The notes under the pieces: generated by a model | Told to the model about the DNA's origin: nothing | The model's input: the letters and a program-made list of their open reading frames with translations, nothing else | Database searches by the model: none | Source of the DNA: an uncultured Chlamydiae bacterium | GTDB lineage: Bacteria > Chlamydiota > Chlamydiia > Chlamydiales > CALBHK01 | DNA: 13,895 bases | Reading direction: 5' to 3' | Assembly: GCA_937894565.1 (NCBI GenBank) | Contig: CALBHK010000139.1 | Span: forward strand, 1 to 13,895 | Translations under genes and position numbers: made by a program | Shown: one piece after another, positions 1 through 7,465 of the stretch | How positions within the stretch are numbered: the first letter of the stretch is position 1 | Layout of the letters: each line of letters opens with the position of its first letter

Positions 1-753
1 CGCAAAATTTTGACCTAGAAAATGCGAAGTACCCCCTTGAATAGCTTTACGATCTTGCATCATCGCTTCAATTGTATAGGTGGCACTGGCGCCCGGAAAT
101 TTTTCGCCTTCTGTTTTTTGACCCAAAATGACGGGGATTGCCAAAACCTCTTCGCAGAGCTTGCGGTAGACTTCTAGCATTTGCAGCGTCTCTTGTCTTG
201 CCTCTTCTTCGGTTGCGTGTGCTGTATGGCCTTCTTGCCAAAGAAATTCTGTAGTCCTTAGAAAAATACGCGTACGCATCTCCCAACGCACCACATTACA
301 CCACTGATTAATCAAAAGGGGCAGATCGCGATAAGATTCAATCCATTTAGAAAAACTCTCCCCAATGATCATTTCTGAAGTAGGACGCACAATTAACGGT
401 TCTTCTAATTCTCCAGCAGGAACTAATTGACCCTCTTTCATCTCCAGACGGTGGTGGGTGACAACAGCGCACTCTTTAGCAAAACCTTCCACATGCTGCG
501 CTTCACGCTGTAAAAAACTTAAGGGAATAAAGAGGGGGAAGTAGGCATTTTGATGCCCTGTGCGTTTGATCTCCCCATCCAAATAGCTTTGAATACGCTC
601 CCAAATTCCATACCCCCACGGCTTGATCACCATACATCCACGTACAGGAGAATTCTCTGCTAAATCAGCAGATTTAAGAACTTGTTGATACCATTCAGGA
701 AAGTCTTCTTCCCTAAGAGGAGAGATTGCGTGTTGAGATTTATCTTTTTGCAA
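1..753 (-). CDS. proS: Prolyl-tRNA synthetase, archaeal/eukaryotic-like type (3'-truncated by window edge)
   Basis: Charges tRNA-Pro with proline in the cytosol; a class II aminoacyl-tRNA synthetase. The 251 visible residues hold the first part of the catalytic core: GYGIWERIQ (47-55), GHQNAYFPLFIP (66-77), the RPTSE motif (123-127), and the motif 2 region with VVRWE (154-158) and TEFLWQEGHTAH (168-179). The GHQNAYFPLFIP and WQEGHTAH signatures belong to the ProRS form found in archaea, eukaryotes and some bacteria. The start is TTG at 753-751, chosen because the first in-frame ATG (residue 41) would remove conserved N-terminal sequence. A GAAGG Shine-Dalgarno lies just upstream, inside the end of secG. 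The secG stop (TAG, 759-757) is in this same frame and only AAA separates it from the TTG, so translation is probably coupled. The C-terminal anticodon-binding part lies outside the window. Confidence 0.93.
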   Translation of the reverse strand, partial: MQKDKSQHAISPLREEDFPEWYQQVLKSADLAENSPVRGCMVIKPWGYGIWERIQSYLDGEIKRTGHQNAYFPLFIPLSFLQREAQHVEGFAKECAVVTHHRLEMKEGQLVPAGELEEPLIVRPTSEMIIGESFSKWIESYRDLPLLINQWCNVVRWEMRTRIFLRTTEFLWQEGHTAHATEEEARQETLQMLEVYRKLCEEVLAIPVILGQKTEGEKFPGASATYTIEAMMQDRKAIQGGTSHFLGQNFA

Positions 754-756
754 TTT

Positions 757-1047
757 CTACCCTTCTGTCTCTTCCATTTCGTAAGTGGGTAGATCAGAAT
801 GGGCTCTTCCCATTGCAGAAGTCCACAAAGAGAGAAAAACACACGAAGCAAAGAAAGCAAACGCCAGATAAGCGGTGAATTTCTTTAACACTTCAGCAGT
901 AGCGGTTCCAAAGACAGAATCTCCGCTATCTCCTCCAAAAGAGGCTCCAAGCCCCCCCCCTTTGCCTTCTTGCATCAAAATCACTACACAAAGAAGAACG
1001 CAGAGAATAATAAACAATGTAATCGCAATGACAAAAACAAAAGACAT
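757..1047 (-). CDS. secG: Protein translocase subunit SecG
   Basis: Small inner-membrane partner of SecY and SecE in the SecYEG protein-export channel. The 96 residues show the SecG layout: a first membrane segment (about residues 3-24), the conserved loop LMQEGKGGGLGASFGG (24-39), a second membrane segment (about 57-77) and a short acidic tail. The length is normal for the family. The ATG is preceded by AAGG. The gene starts 15 nt after the tpiA stop and ends 3 nt before the proS start, so the three genes read as one minus-strand transcription unit. The Gly-Gly-Gly of the loop is written as an uninterrupted run of nine G (C9 on the plus strand, 952-960), a potential slippage site. Confidence 0.9.
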   Translation of the reverse strand: MSFVFVIAITLFIILCVLLCVVILMQEGKGGGLGASFGGDSGDSVFGTATAEVLKKFTAYLAFAFFASCVFLSLWTSAMGRAHSDLPTYEMEETEG

Positions 1048-1062
1048 GTTAACCTTATTTAT

Positions 1063-1830
1063 CTATGAGTTAAGATTTCCATCGTAGAGGATTTTTTTAA
1101 AAGAGTCAAGAGAAAGCGAAGCCCCCCCCACAAGAAGTCCATCGATATTCTCTTCAGCTAAAATAGCTTTTGCATTCCCTGCATTCACAGAGCCGCCATA
1201 TAAAATAGGGATTTTTTTTGCCACATCTTTCCCCCATAACTCTCCCAAAACCATGCGGCAATAACTGTGCATTTGTTCTGCTTGATCAGGAGTGGCACTT
1301 TTTCCGCTTCCAATTGCCCAAAACGGCTCATAAGCAATTAGTAAATAACCTGCCTGATCTTCCTCTACTCCCTCTAACCCTTCCAAAAGCTGTTTTTTTA
1401 AAACATTCTCTGTATTGCCAGATTCTCTCTCTTTAAGAGTTTCCCCTAAGCAAAGAATAGGGCGAATGCCAACCCGAAAAGCTGTGTGCACTTTACGGTT
1501 AATCCAATTACTATCTTCATGAAAAAAATGGCGGCGTTCCGAATGACCAATAAGAGTAAAGTTGCCCCCGCACTCGCGCACCATTAAAGCCGAAACTTCA
1601 CCCGTATAGGCGCCCTCTATCTTATCGTTTATATTTTGAGCACCGATTAAAATTGCAGAGCCTCTGGCAGCTTTCACAGCCGGATAAATATAGGGAAATG
1701 CGGGAGCGATGCATACAGAAACATCCTCTAAAAGCTGCTTTTCTTGACTCAAACCTTCAACAAAGGAGACTACCTCTTCATAATTTTTATGCATCTTCCA
1801 ATTAGCTACTATGCAGCGCTTTTTTTTCAT
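1063..1830 (-). CDS. tpiA: Triosephosphate isomerase
   Basis: Interconverts dihydroxyacetone phosphate and glyceraldehyde 3-phosphate in glycolysis; a cytosolic TIM barrel. All key residues are visible in the 255-aa product: N10 and K12 in NWKMHK, the catalytic histidine H96 in GHSERR, and the catalytic glutamate E168 in AYEPFWAIGSGKSAT, which includes the mobile phosphate-gripping loop. The phosphate-binding YGGSV (211-215) and LLVGGASL (232-239) are also present. The length is standard. It is the first gene of the tpiA-secG-proS unit and is transcribed away from xseA across a 76-bp gap. The two glycines of the last phosphate-binding turn lie in a G8 run (1122-1129). From memory, the tpiA/xseA/xseB/dxs neighbourhood is also found in Chlamydia trachomatis. 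Confidence 0.97.
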   Translation of the reverse strand: MKKKRCIVANWKMHKNYEEVVSFVEGLSQEKQLLEDVSVCIAPAFPYIYPAVKAARGSAILIGAQNINDKIEGAYTGEVSALMVRECGGNFTLIGHSERRHFFHEDSNWINRKVHTAFRVGIRPILCLGETLKERESGNTENVLKKQLLEGLEGVEEDQAGYLLIAYEPFWAIGSGKSATPDQAEQMHSYCRMVLGELWGKDVAKKIPILYGGSVNAGNAKAILAEENIDGLLVGGASLSLDSFKKILYDGNLNS

Positions 1831-1906
1831 TATATTTTCTTTATCGCCTTAGACTTTTAATAAAAATCATGTTATCTTCGGACTGCTTTCATAAGCAAGA
1901 GCAAAA
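1831..1906. promoter_or_regulatory. Divergent promoter region tpiA / xseA
   Basis: This 76-bp AT-rich gap separates the start codons of tpiA (leftward) and xseA (rightward), so both promoters should lie here or in the gene ends. I could not pick convincing -35/-10 pairs. A TGTTATCTT stretch at 1870-1878 resembles an extended -10 for xseA, but no matching -35 is clear. The Shine-Dalgarno sequences on both sides are weak. Confidence 0.4.
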
Positions 1907-3256
1907 ATGACCTCTAATGAACCACCTATTCTTACAGTCACAGAGCTGACCCAGCAGATCAAGAGCACACTAGAGCCTGCCTTTCGCTCTATCTGGTTGC
2001 AAGGCGAGGTGAGCAATTTTAAACGGCAATCTTCCGGCCACCTCTATTTTTCTCTCAAAGATCCCCATTCTCAGATCAGCGCTGTGATGTTTCGCAGTTA
2101 TGCAGAAAAACTCAAAACACAACCCAAAGAAGGAGATCAAATTCTAGTACATGGAGAAATTAACCTGTATGCACCCAGAGGCAGCTATCAAATTCAAATC
2201 GATGAAATCCGCCTGACAGGCCTGGGAGAACTACTTTTAAAATTAGAAGAACTTAAGAGAGAAATTCAAAAACGAGGCTGGTTCCGCAAAGAGCACAAAA
2301 AACCCATCCCTCCTCTTCCTAGAAAAATTGGCGTAGTCACAAGCCCCACAGGAGCTGCCATCCAGGACATGCTCCACGTGCTGACACGCCGTGTTTTTGA
2401 TTTTCACTTAATCATCAATCCTGTACGCGTGCAAGGAGAGAGCGCCGCCTTTGAAATTGCACAGGCCATTAACCAATTTAATGATTTTAATCTGGTCGAT
2501 GTGATTATCATTGCGCGAGGCGGGGGCAGCATTGAAGATTTATGGGCATTCAACGAAGAAATTGTTGCGCAGGCTGTGTTTAATAGCCGTATCCCTATTA
2601 TTTGCGCCGTAGGACATGAAACAGACCACTGCATAGCCGATTATGTAGCTGACCTACGCGCACCTACCCCCTCAGCCGCTGCAGAAATTGTGATGGGTGA
2701 AAAAGCTCAACAGATCGAGCTCCTCTCTCAGCTGCAGCGCCGCTACCAGCAAACAATGCATCATCTAATCAAACAGGCAAAAGCGCAGCTCAATACATTA
2801 TGGCGCCAGCCCTTTTTTTCCCATCCCTACGCCTTAATTGGAAATTACATCCAGCACTTAGATTTACTTAAAATAGAGAGTGAAAAGTGCATCAAGCAAC
2901 ACCTACATTTCACTAGACTTCGTCTAGAAGGTATTGGTAAGCAACTATTGAGCCTGCAACCTTCTGTGCAATTAAAAGCCAACCAGCAAAAACTAAACCA
3001 GATCGAAATGCGCCTAAGAATGATGATACGCCATAAAGTAGACAGATCGACACAAATATTAAAAAGAGTGAACGAATCCCTTCATCTTGTAAACCCAAAG
3101 AATGTCTTACAAAAGGGATACAGCATCCTCTTTTCTCAAGATGGCAGCGTCATCCGATCATTGAACCAGTTAAAAGTCGGGTCTGAGATCAGAGCGTTGA
3201 TCTCTGATGGAGAGGCACAAGCCGTTATCAACTCAATAAAGGAAAAACAATCATGA
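1907..3256 (+). CDS. xseA: Exodeoxyribonuclease VII large subunit
   Basis: Catalytic subunit of exonuclease VII, which degrades single-stranded DNA from both ends in repair and recombination. An N-terminal OB-fold (about 8-105) contains LQGEVSNFKR and GHLYFSLKD. The nuclease domain follows with TSPTGAAIQD (145-154), RGGGSIEDLW (204-213), VGHETD (235-240) and RAPTPSAAAE (251-260), all characteristic of the family. The rest is helical and coiled-coil-like, ending in the short C-terminal VLQKGYSILF motif. The 449 aa match the usual length. The stop overlaps the xseB start as ATGA (3253-3256), a translational-coupling arrangement that fits two subunits of one complex. The Shine-Dalgarno upstream of the ATG is poor. 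Confidence 0.97.
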   Translation: MTSNEPPILTVTELTQQIKSTLEPAFRSIWLQGEVSNFKRQSSGHLYFSLKDPHSQISAVMFRSYAEKLKTQPKEGDQILVHGEINLYAPRGSYQIQIDEIRLTGLGELLLKLEELKREIQKRGWFRKEHKKPIPPLPRKIGVVTSPTGAAIQDMLHVLTRRVFDFHLIINPVRVQGESAAFEIAQAINQFNDFNLVDVIIIARGGGSIEDLWAFNEEIVAQAVFNSRIPIICAVGHETDHCIADYVADLRAPTPSAAAEIVMGEKAQQIELLSQLQRRYQQTMHHLIKQAKAQLNTLWRQPFFSHPYALIGNYIQHLDLLKIESEKCIKQHLHFTRLRLEGIGKQLLSLQPSVQLKANQQKLNQIEMRLRMMIRHKVDRSTQILKRVNESLHLVNPKNVLQKGYSILFSQDGSVIRSLNQLKVGSEIRALISDGEAQAVINSIKEKQS

Positions 3257-3510
3257 CAAAAAAAGAAGAAAATTTTCAATTTGAAAAGGGACTAAGTAGA
3301 CTAGAAGAAATTTTAGAGAAGATGAATAGTGGCACTTTGGGATTGGAAGATTCTCTAAAACTGTATGAAGAAGCAGATGGCTTGCTGAATGGATGCAACA
3401 AGCGCCTGCACGAAGCTGAGCGCAAGATTGAAAAACTACTTAAAAAACGCAATGGCGAGCTAGAAACAGATGAAGACGGTAATCCCCTTACAGAAGATTT
3501 TACGGCTTAG
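3253..3510 (+). CDS. xseB: Exodeoxyribonuclease VII small subunit
   Basis: Non-catalytic subunit of exonuclease VII; several copies bind the helical region of XseA. The 85-aa product has the family core: FEKGLSRLEEILEKMNSG near the N-terminus, then LEDSLKLYEEADGL and a charged helix ending in ERKIEKLLKK. It is predicted to be two helices. The C-terminal tail is acidic, as is common. Its ATG lies inside the end of xseA (4-bp overlap). It ends 10 nt before the end of the convergent secreted-protein gene, and I see no separate terminator between them. Confidence 0.94.
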   Translation: MTKKEENFQFEKGLSRLEEILEKMNSGTLGLEDSLKLYEEADGLLNGCNKRLHEAERKIEKLLKKRNGELETDEDGNPLTEDFTA

Positions 3511-3520
3511 TAGACCTGCA

Positions 3521-3901
3521 TTACTTTAGATATTTGTTGAAAAAAGAATGGGCTGGATCTTCAGGCATGCGATATTCTCGGGTCCTGCCACGATTTTGAT
3601 CCCACGCTTCAAGATACATTTGTGGATCATCTAAGATGCCATCTTCAAGCACCATATCAACATAGTCTAAAATCAGCATCACTTGAGCTTCCTGAAACTC
3701 AGAAAATTCAGATTGAGCTAGTTTACGCAGCAAATTTTTTAATGTCTCCGTATGAATACAGGCTGAAGTATCATTTTTTGGGAAATTTGGAACGGGAGAA
3801 GAGAAGTTAATTGCATTTTGATAAGCTTGGGAAGAAAGAGGAGAAATTCCCATCATAAGCACCCCTAATAAACTCCCGAGCCAACAAATAGATTTAAGCA
3901 T
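3521..3901 (-). CDS. Hypothetical secreted protein (126 aa)
   Basis: I do not recognise this protein. It has a clear Sec signal peptide: MLK, a hydrophobic stretch (about 5-20), then SSQA-Y as a plausible signal peptidase I site near residue 26. The mature part, about 100 residues, is mostly polar and helical, with FSEFQEAQVMLILDYVDMVLEDG in the centre and an aromatic, charged C-terminus. There are two cysteines, C6 in the signal sequence and one in ACIH. The ATG has an AGGGAG Shine-Dalgarno, which supports the start. A TTGACC box lies upstream on the minus strand (3956-3951), but its spacing to the TATAAG at 3929-3924 is too long to call a promoter. Inferred location: periplasm or beyond. 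Function unknown. Confidence 0.75.
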   Translation of the reverse strand: MLKSICWLGSLLGVLMMGISPLSSQAYQNAINFSSPVPNFPKNDTSACIHTETLKNLLRKLAQSEFSEFQEAQVMLILDYVDMVLEDGILDDPQMYLEAWDQNRGRTREYRMPEDPAHSFFNKYLK

Positions 3902-3975
3902 ATAAACTCTCCCTGCTAATGTCCTTATATGACACTAAATCTGCTAAAATGGTCAACTAGAAATCACATCTTTGG

Positions 3976-4034
3976 TTGAATATTCAAAGTTTTCACCTTG
4001 TAAAATCGAAGTAATAGTTCGAAATTACAAGGTG
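3976..4034. repeat. Palindrome pair in the spacer upstream of dxs
   Basis: There are two adjacent symmetric elements. TTGAATATTCAA (3976-3987) is a perfect 12-bp palindrome. CACCTTGTAA (3994-4003) pairs perfectly with TTACAAGGTG (4025-4034). Inside that, TCGAA (4006-4010) pairs with TTCGA (4018-4022) around a 7-nt loop, giving a 10+5 bp stem with an AA/AA internal loop. Neither strand has a T-tract after the stem, so it does not look like an intrinsic terminator. It could be an operator, a structured leader or a mobile palindrome. The role is unknown. Confidence 0.5.
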
Positions 4035-4142
4035 TTTAGAGAGATTCCTAATCCTGCCCCCGTTGGGTGATCCTTCTATCCTGTCTTCTTTTCTTGTACC
4101 AACACTCTATTTACACTCTTTCAAATAGAAAATTTTGAAGTT

Positions 4143-4172
4143 TTGAACTTAAACGACTATATGGTGTACACT
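4143..4172 (+). promoter_or_regulatory. Candidate dxs promoter with palindromic GTGTACAC
   Basis: TTGAAC (4143-4148) and TACACT (4167-4172) are spaced by 18 nt and could be a sigma-70-class promoter. The perfect palindrome GTGTACAC (4164-4171) overlaps the proposed -10. ATGGTGTA occurs twice (4161-4168 and 4186-4193), 25 bp apart, the second just before the dxs ATG. No Shine-Dalgarno sequence precedes the dxs start, so the leader would be short and unusual. This call rests on motif similarity only. Confidence 0.3.
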
Positions 4173-4195
4173 ATCACTAAATATCATGGTGTATC

Positions 4196-6136
4196 ATGTC
4201 ATTACTTGCCAATATCCAAAGCCCGCAGGATTTAAAAAATCTATCCATTGAACAACTCCCTGAGCTTGCAAGGGAAATTCGGGAGCGCATTATAGAAGTG
4301 ATGTCTGTCAATGGCGGCCATTTGGCATCTAATCTTGGAAGCATCGAATTCACCATTGCCCTGCATTACGTCTTCAATTCTCCTGCCGATAAATTCATCT
4401 TTGATGTCAGCCACCAAACGTATACGCATAAAATTCTTACTGGACGCAATGAACAATTTCCCACCATTCGCCAACACAAAGGATTGTGCGGCTTCGCCTA
4501 TCCAAAAGAATCCGAACACGATCATTTTCAGGCGGGCCATGCAGGAACAGCTCTTTCTTTAGCACTTGGTTTAAGCAAAACACGCGACCTAAACGAAGGC
4601 AATGGTTATGTTATTCCTATCATAGGAGATGCTACTTTAACGTGCGGAACTGCTCTGGAAGCCCTTAATAACATGAATAGAGATATGCAACGCTTTATTG
4701 TGATCCTTAACGACAATAACATGTCAATTTCTAATAATGTAGGGGCCATTACCCAAATTCTCAGTAGGCTCATCAACAGCCCAACAAGTATCAAGATGCA
4801 CCAGGAATTAGAAAAATTTATCAGCAAGATTCCAAGTTACGGGAAAGCGATCGCTCTTAAAGGGCGAAAAGTTGCTGAAACACTAAAAAACCTATTTAGC
4901 CAAAGCCTCTTTTTTGAACAGTATGGGCTTAATTACATTGGACCAGTCGATGGCCATAATATTGCAGAACTTGTGGCTCTATTTGAAAATGTACGCGATT
5001 CGCAATGGCCGCTCGTTATCCACTTAAAAACGAATAAAGGCCACGGGATGGATGTTGCTATCAACAACCCCATCACTTATCACGGCGTCAGGCCCTTTAA
5101 CATAGAAACAGGAAAATTTCTTCCCGCCAAATCCAACCAGCCCACCTTCCCCTCCATTTTTGGCCGCCATCTTCTAGAAATGGGAAAAAACGACCCTTCT
5201 GTTGTAGTCGTCACCCCCGCTATGTCAAAAGGGTCTTGTCTGGATGATTTTATAGAAGCATTCCCCACTCGGGGATTTGATGTAGGGATCGCTGAATCTC
5301 ATGCTGTGACATTTGCAGGGGGGCTGTGTTATGGGACCCCTGGGGGGGGGGCTCATGGAGGGGGAGGCAAAAAAACAGTTTTTGTCTCCATCTACGCCAC
5401 TTTTTTACAAAGGGCCTTCGATAATCTTTTCCATGATGTCTGCCTTCAGGAGCTGCCTGTCATTTTTGCTATTGACCGCGCGGGCATTTCCGGGCCCGAT
5501 GGATCAACGCATCACGGCATTTATGATATCTCCTTTTTAAATGCGATGCCTAATATGGTCATTACACAGCCAAGAGATGGCCACCTGTTAAAAGAATTAA
5601 TGGAATCTGCCCCTTCTTATAAACGTCCCACAGCAATCCGCTATCCCAATATGACAACAGACGAATATGACAAACCCTTGCAAAAACGAGAGCTTGGACA
5701 AGGGGAAATTTTAGCAAAAGGCAAAGAAATCCTTATAATCGCTCTGGGCCACCTTTGCAAAACGGCACTTAACGTCAGAGAAAATCTTCTAAAGCTTGGC
5801 ATTCAAGTCACCGTCCTGGATCCCATCTTTCTAAAACCTCTTGACGGGGATCTGCTGTGTGATCTGCTGCTCACACACCAAAGAGTCATCACCCTAGAAG
5901 AGCATTCCTCTCAATGCGGTCTTGGATCTATCATCAACCACTTTTTAATGAAGAATAATTATTCCAACGTCTCGGTTTTAAACTTAGGATTACCAGAAGC
6001 ATTTATAGAACATGGATCCCATCAAGAGCTCATGGATGTGCTTGGATTAACCGCTCCAAAAATAACGGAAACGATTCAAAAATGGATTGCTTTTCAACAT
6101 GTTCAGTTAAGAGACAGCGAACCCACTTCGGTATAA
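4196..6136 (+). CDS. dxs: 1-deoxy-D-xylulose-5-phosphate synthase
   Basis: Condenses pyruvate and glyceraldehyde 3-phosphate with thiamine diphosphate, the first step of the MEP isoprenoid pathway. Domains in order are: TPP-binding domain with HLASNLG (42-48), DVSHQTYTHK (70-79), GHAGTALS (114-121), GDATLTCGTALEALNN (144-159) and NDNNMSIS (172-179); pyrimidine domain with catalytic E367 in IAESHAVTF and AIDRAGISGPDG (425-436); then the C-terminal transketolase domain. Length is 646 aa. Compared with other DXS proteins there is a glycine-rich insertion, about 12 residues (380-391), just before the conserved KKTVFVSIYATFLQRAFDN. It is encoded by a G-rich tract with a G10 run (5342-5351). The frame stays open across it. 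The first ATG after the in-frame stop at 4178 was taken as start, although it has no Shine-Dalgarno. nadK follows after 17 bp. Confidence 0.96.
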   Translation: MSLLANIQSPQDLKNLSIEQLPELAREIRERIIEVMSVNGGHLASNLGSIEFTIALHYVFNSPADKFIFDVSHQTYTHKILTGRNEQFPTIRQHKGLCGFAYPKESEHDHFQAGHAGTALSLALGLSKTRDLNEGNGYVIPIIGDATLTCGTALEALNNMNRDMQRFIVILNDNNMSISNNVGAITQILSRLINSPTSIKMHQELEKFISKIPSYGKAIALKGRKVAETLKNLFSQSLFFEQYGLNYIGPVDGHNIAELVALFENVRDSQWPLVIHLKTNKGHGMDVAINNPITYHGVRPFNIETGKFLPAKSNQPTFPSIFGRHLLEMGKNDPSVVVVTPAMSKGSCLDDFIEAFPTRGFDVGIAESHAVTFAGGLCYGTPGGGAHGGGGKKTVFVSIYATFLQRAFDNLFHDVCLQELPVIFAIDRAGISGPDGSTHHGIYDISFLNAMPNMVITQPRDGHLLKELMESAPSYKRPTAIRYPNMTTDEYDKPLQKRELGQGEILAKGKEILIIALGHLCKTALNVRENLLKLGIQVTVLDPIFLKPLDGDLLCDLLLTHQRVITLEEHSSQCGLGSIINHFLMKNNYSNVSVLNLGLPEAFIEHGSHQELMDVLGLTAPKITETIQKWIAFQHVQLRDSEPTSV

Positions 6137-6153
6137 TTTAAGGAGTTTGAATC

Positions 6154-6999
6154 ATGATCATCGCCCTCTTTCCTAATCTCTCCAAACCACACACAAAAGA
6201 GATTGCACTGATCCTGGTCAATCACCTAATTGAAAAAGGGGTAAAAATTGTAGCAGAAGATGCAGATGCTGCTATCTTAAAAGCCACTCCTCTTTCAAAA
6301 ATAGATGCCTCTACAATTCATTTTGTCATCTCTATTGGCGGCGATGGCACCATTTTACGCTATGCTCACCATCATAGAGAAATCACAGCTCCAATAGTAG
6401 GCATCAACATGGGGGGACTCGGCTTCATGGCAGATATTCGCGTAGAAGAGGCTGTTACTTTTTTAGACCGTCTCTTAACCGGCGATTATCAAATCTATGA
6501 ACATCTCATGATTGAAGGAAAAACAAACAAGGGAGATAAATGTTTTGCTATTAACGATATCGTCGTGCATCGCAGCACCAACCCCTGTCTTATCGATCTG
6601 GCTGTGCATGTTGGCGGAAAATATCTCAATACATTTTCTGCAGATGGGATTATCATCGCCACTCCTTGTGGTTCCACTGCTTATTCTTTAGCCGCAGGAG
6701 GACCTATTTTAGCTCCTTCTATTAAAGCCGTTGTCATTACCCCAATCTCTCCTCATACATTATCCAATCGCCCGATCGTTCTTAATCCAGAAGAAGAAAT
6801 TACCATCGAATACATCAGCGAGCGCGAAGTAGCCGAAATCTCTTATGATGGCATCACCTCATTTGGCCTATCTACAGGAGATTACTTAACTATCAATAAA
6901 TCCCCGCAATCTTTTCAATTAATAGGATTAGAAAGCCATAACTATTTCTCTATCTTACGAGAAAAACTGCACTGGTCTGGCAAAATCCGTTCTCTATAA
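6154..6999 (+). CDS. nadK: NAD kinase
   Basis: Phosphorylates NAD to NADP using ATP or polyphosphate in the cytosol. The 281-aa product shows the family signatures: GGDGT (62-66) with the catalytic aspartate, GINMGGLGFMADI (83-95), the ND pair (134-135) in INDIVVHRS, SADGIIIATPCGSTAYSLAAGGP (162-184), and the SNRPIVL segment. The length is typical for bacterial enzymes. AAGGAG precedes the ATG at good distance, and only 17 bp separate it from dxs, so the two are probably one transcript; DXP-pathway reductases use NADPH. I see no clear intrinsic terminator after the stop. Confidence 0.96.
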   Translation: MIIALFPNLSKPHTKEIALILVNHLIEKGVKIVAEDADAAILKATPLSKIDASTIHFVISIGGDGTILRYAHHHREITAPIVGINMGGLGFMADIRVEEAVTFLDRLLTGDYQIYEHLMIEGKTNKGDKCFAINDIVVHRSTNPCLIDLAVHVGGKYLNTFSADGIIIATPCGSTAYSLAAGGPILAPSIKAVVITPISPHTLSNRPIVLNPEEEITIEYISEREVAEISYDGITSFGLSTGDYLTINKSPQSFQLIGLESHNYFSILREKLHWSGKIRSL

Positions 7000-7236
7000 T
7001 AACCTTCTCTTCTTCTTTTTCACACGCTCATCCTACTCAAAGTCAATGCGTTAAAACATTCTTTATTCTCTTACAAAAAAAAATTTAAAAAAACTCTGGA
7101 TGAATTATTAAATAACCGTTATGAGTAGAAAGTAAATCCGGATCTACCTAAGGGGCCTTATTAAATGGACTGAAGGTAAGACAGGAAAAAAAGGTGATAA
7201 AAAAGTTTCATCTATAAACCCAAAAAAGGAGAAAAA

Positions 7237-7437
7237 ATGAAGGCTCTACTATCAACATTATTTGTTATGAGCGCTCTAGCATTTGTTTTAACAGGCTGTG
7301 GATGCTGCGATCCTTGTGTTGATCCATGTCCAAAACCAGTTTGCGCACCAAAACCTTGCGTAAAACCATGCCCTCCACCATCCCCAAAACCATGTCCTCC
7401 AAAGAATTGCAATCCTTGCAATGACCCTTGCAGATAA
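7237..7437 (+). CDS. omcA: Small cysteine-rich outer membrane lipoprotein, OmcA-like (copy 1)
   Basis: A 66-aa lipoprotein precursor. The signal sequence (about 1-20) ends in the lipobox LTGC with C21 as the lipidated cysteine. The mature part is almost entirely Cys, Pro and Lys in short repeats such as KPC, DPC and PCPP, with more than a dozen cysteines. Chlamydial OmcA is a small Cys-rich lipoprotein cross-linked by disulfides in the elementary-body envelope, and here, as in other chlamydiae, omcB follows. The ATG has a strong AAAAGGAG Shine-Dalgarno. The spacer before it (7000-7236) holds only AT-rich sequence and small self-complementary stretches; I assign no promoter in it. A second lipoprotein follows 28 bp downstream. 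Sequence identity to known OmcA is low outside the Cys pattern, so the call rests on architecture and context. Confidence 0.8.
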   Translation: MKALLSTLFVMSALAFVLTGCGCCDPCVDPCPKPVCAPKPCVKPCPPPSPKPCPPKNCNPCNDPCR

Positions 7438-7465
7438 TAAAGACAACCAAGAAGGAGTCTTCTAA

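Noticed and set aside
1..40. Adapter contamination at the left end too
   Set aside because: The first bases translate in frame as conserved ProRS sequence (GTSHFLGQNFA on the minus strand), so they are genomic.
3994..4034. Intrinsic terminator
   Set aside because: No T-tract follows on either strand, and the nearest upstream gene ends on the other side of a divergent gene.
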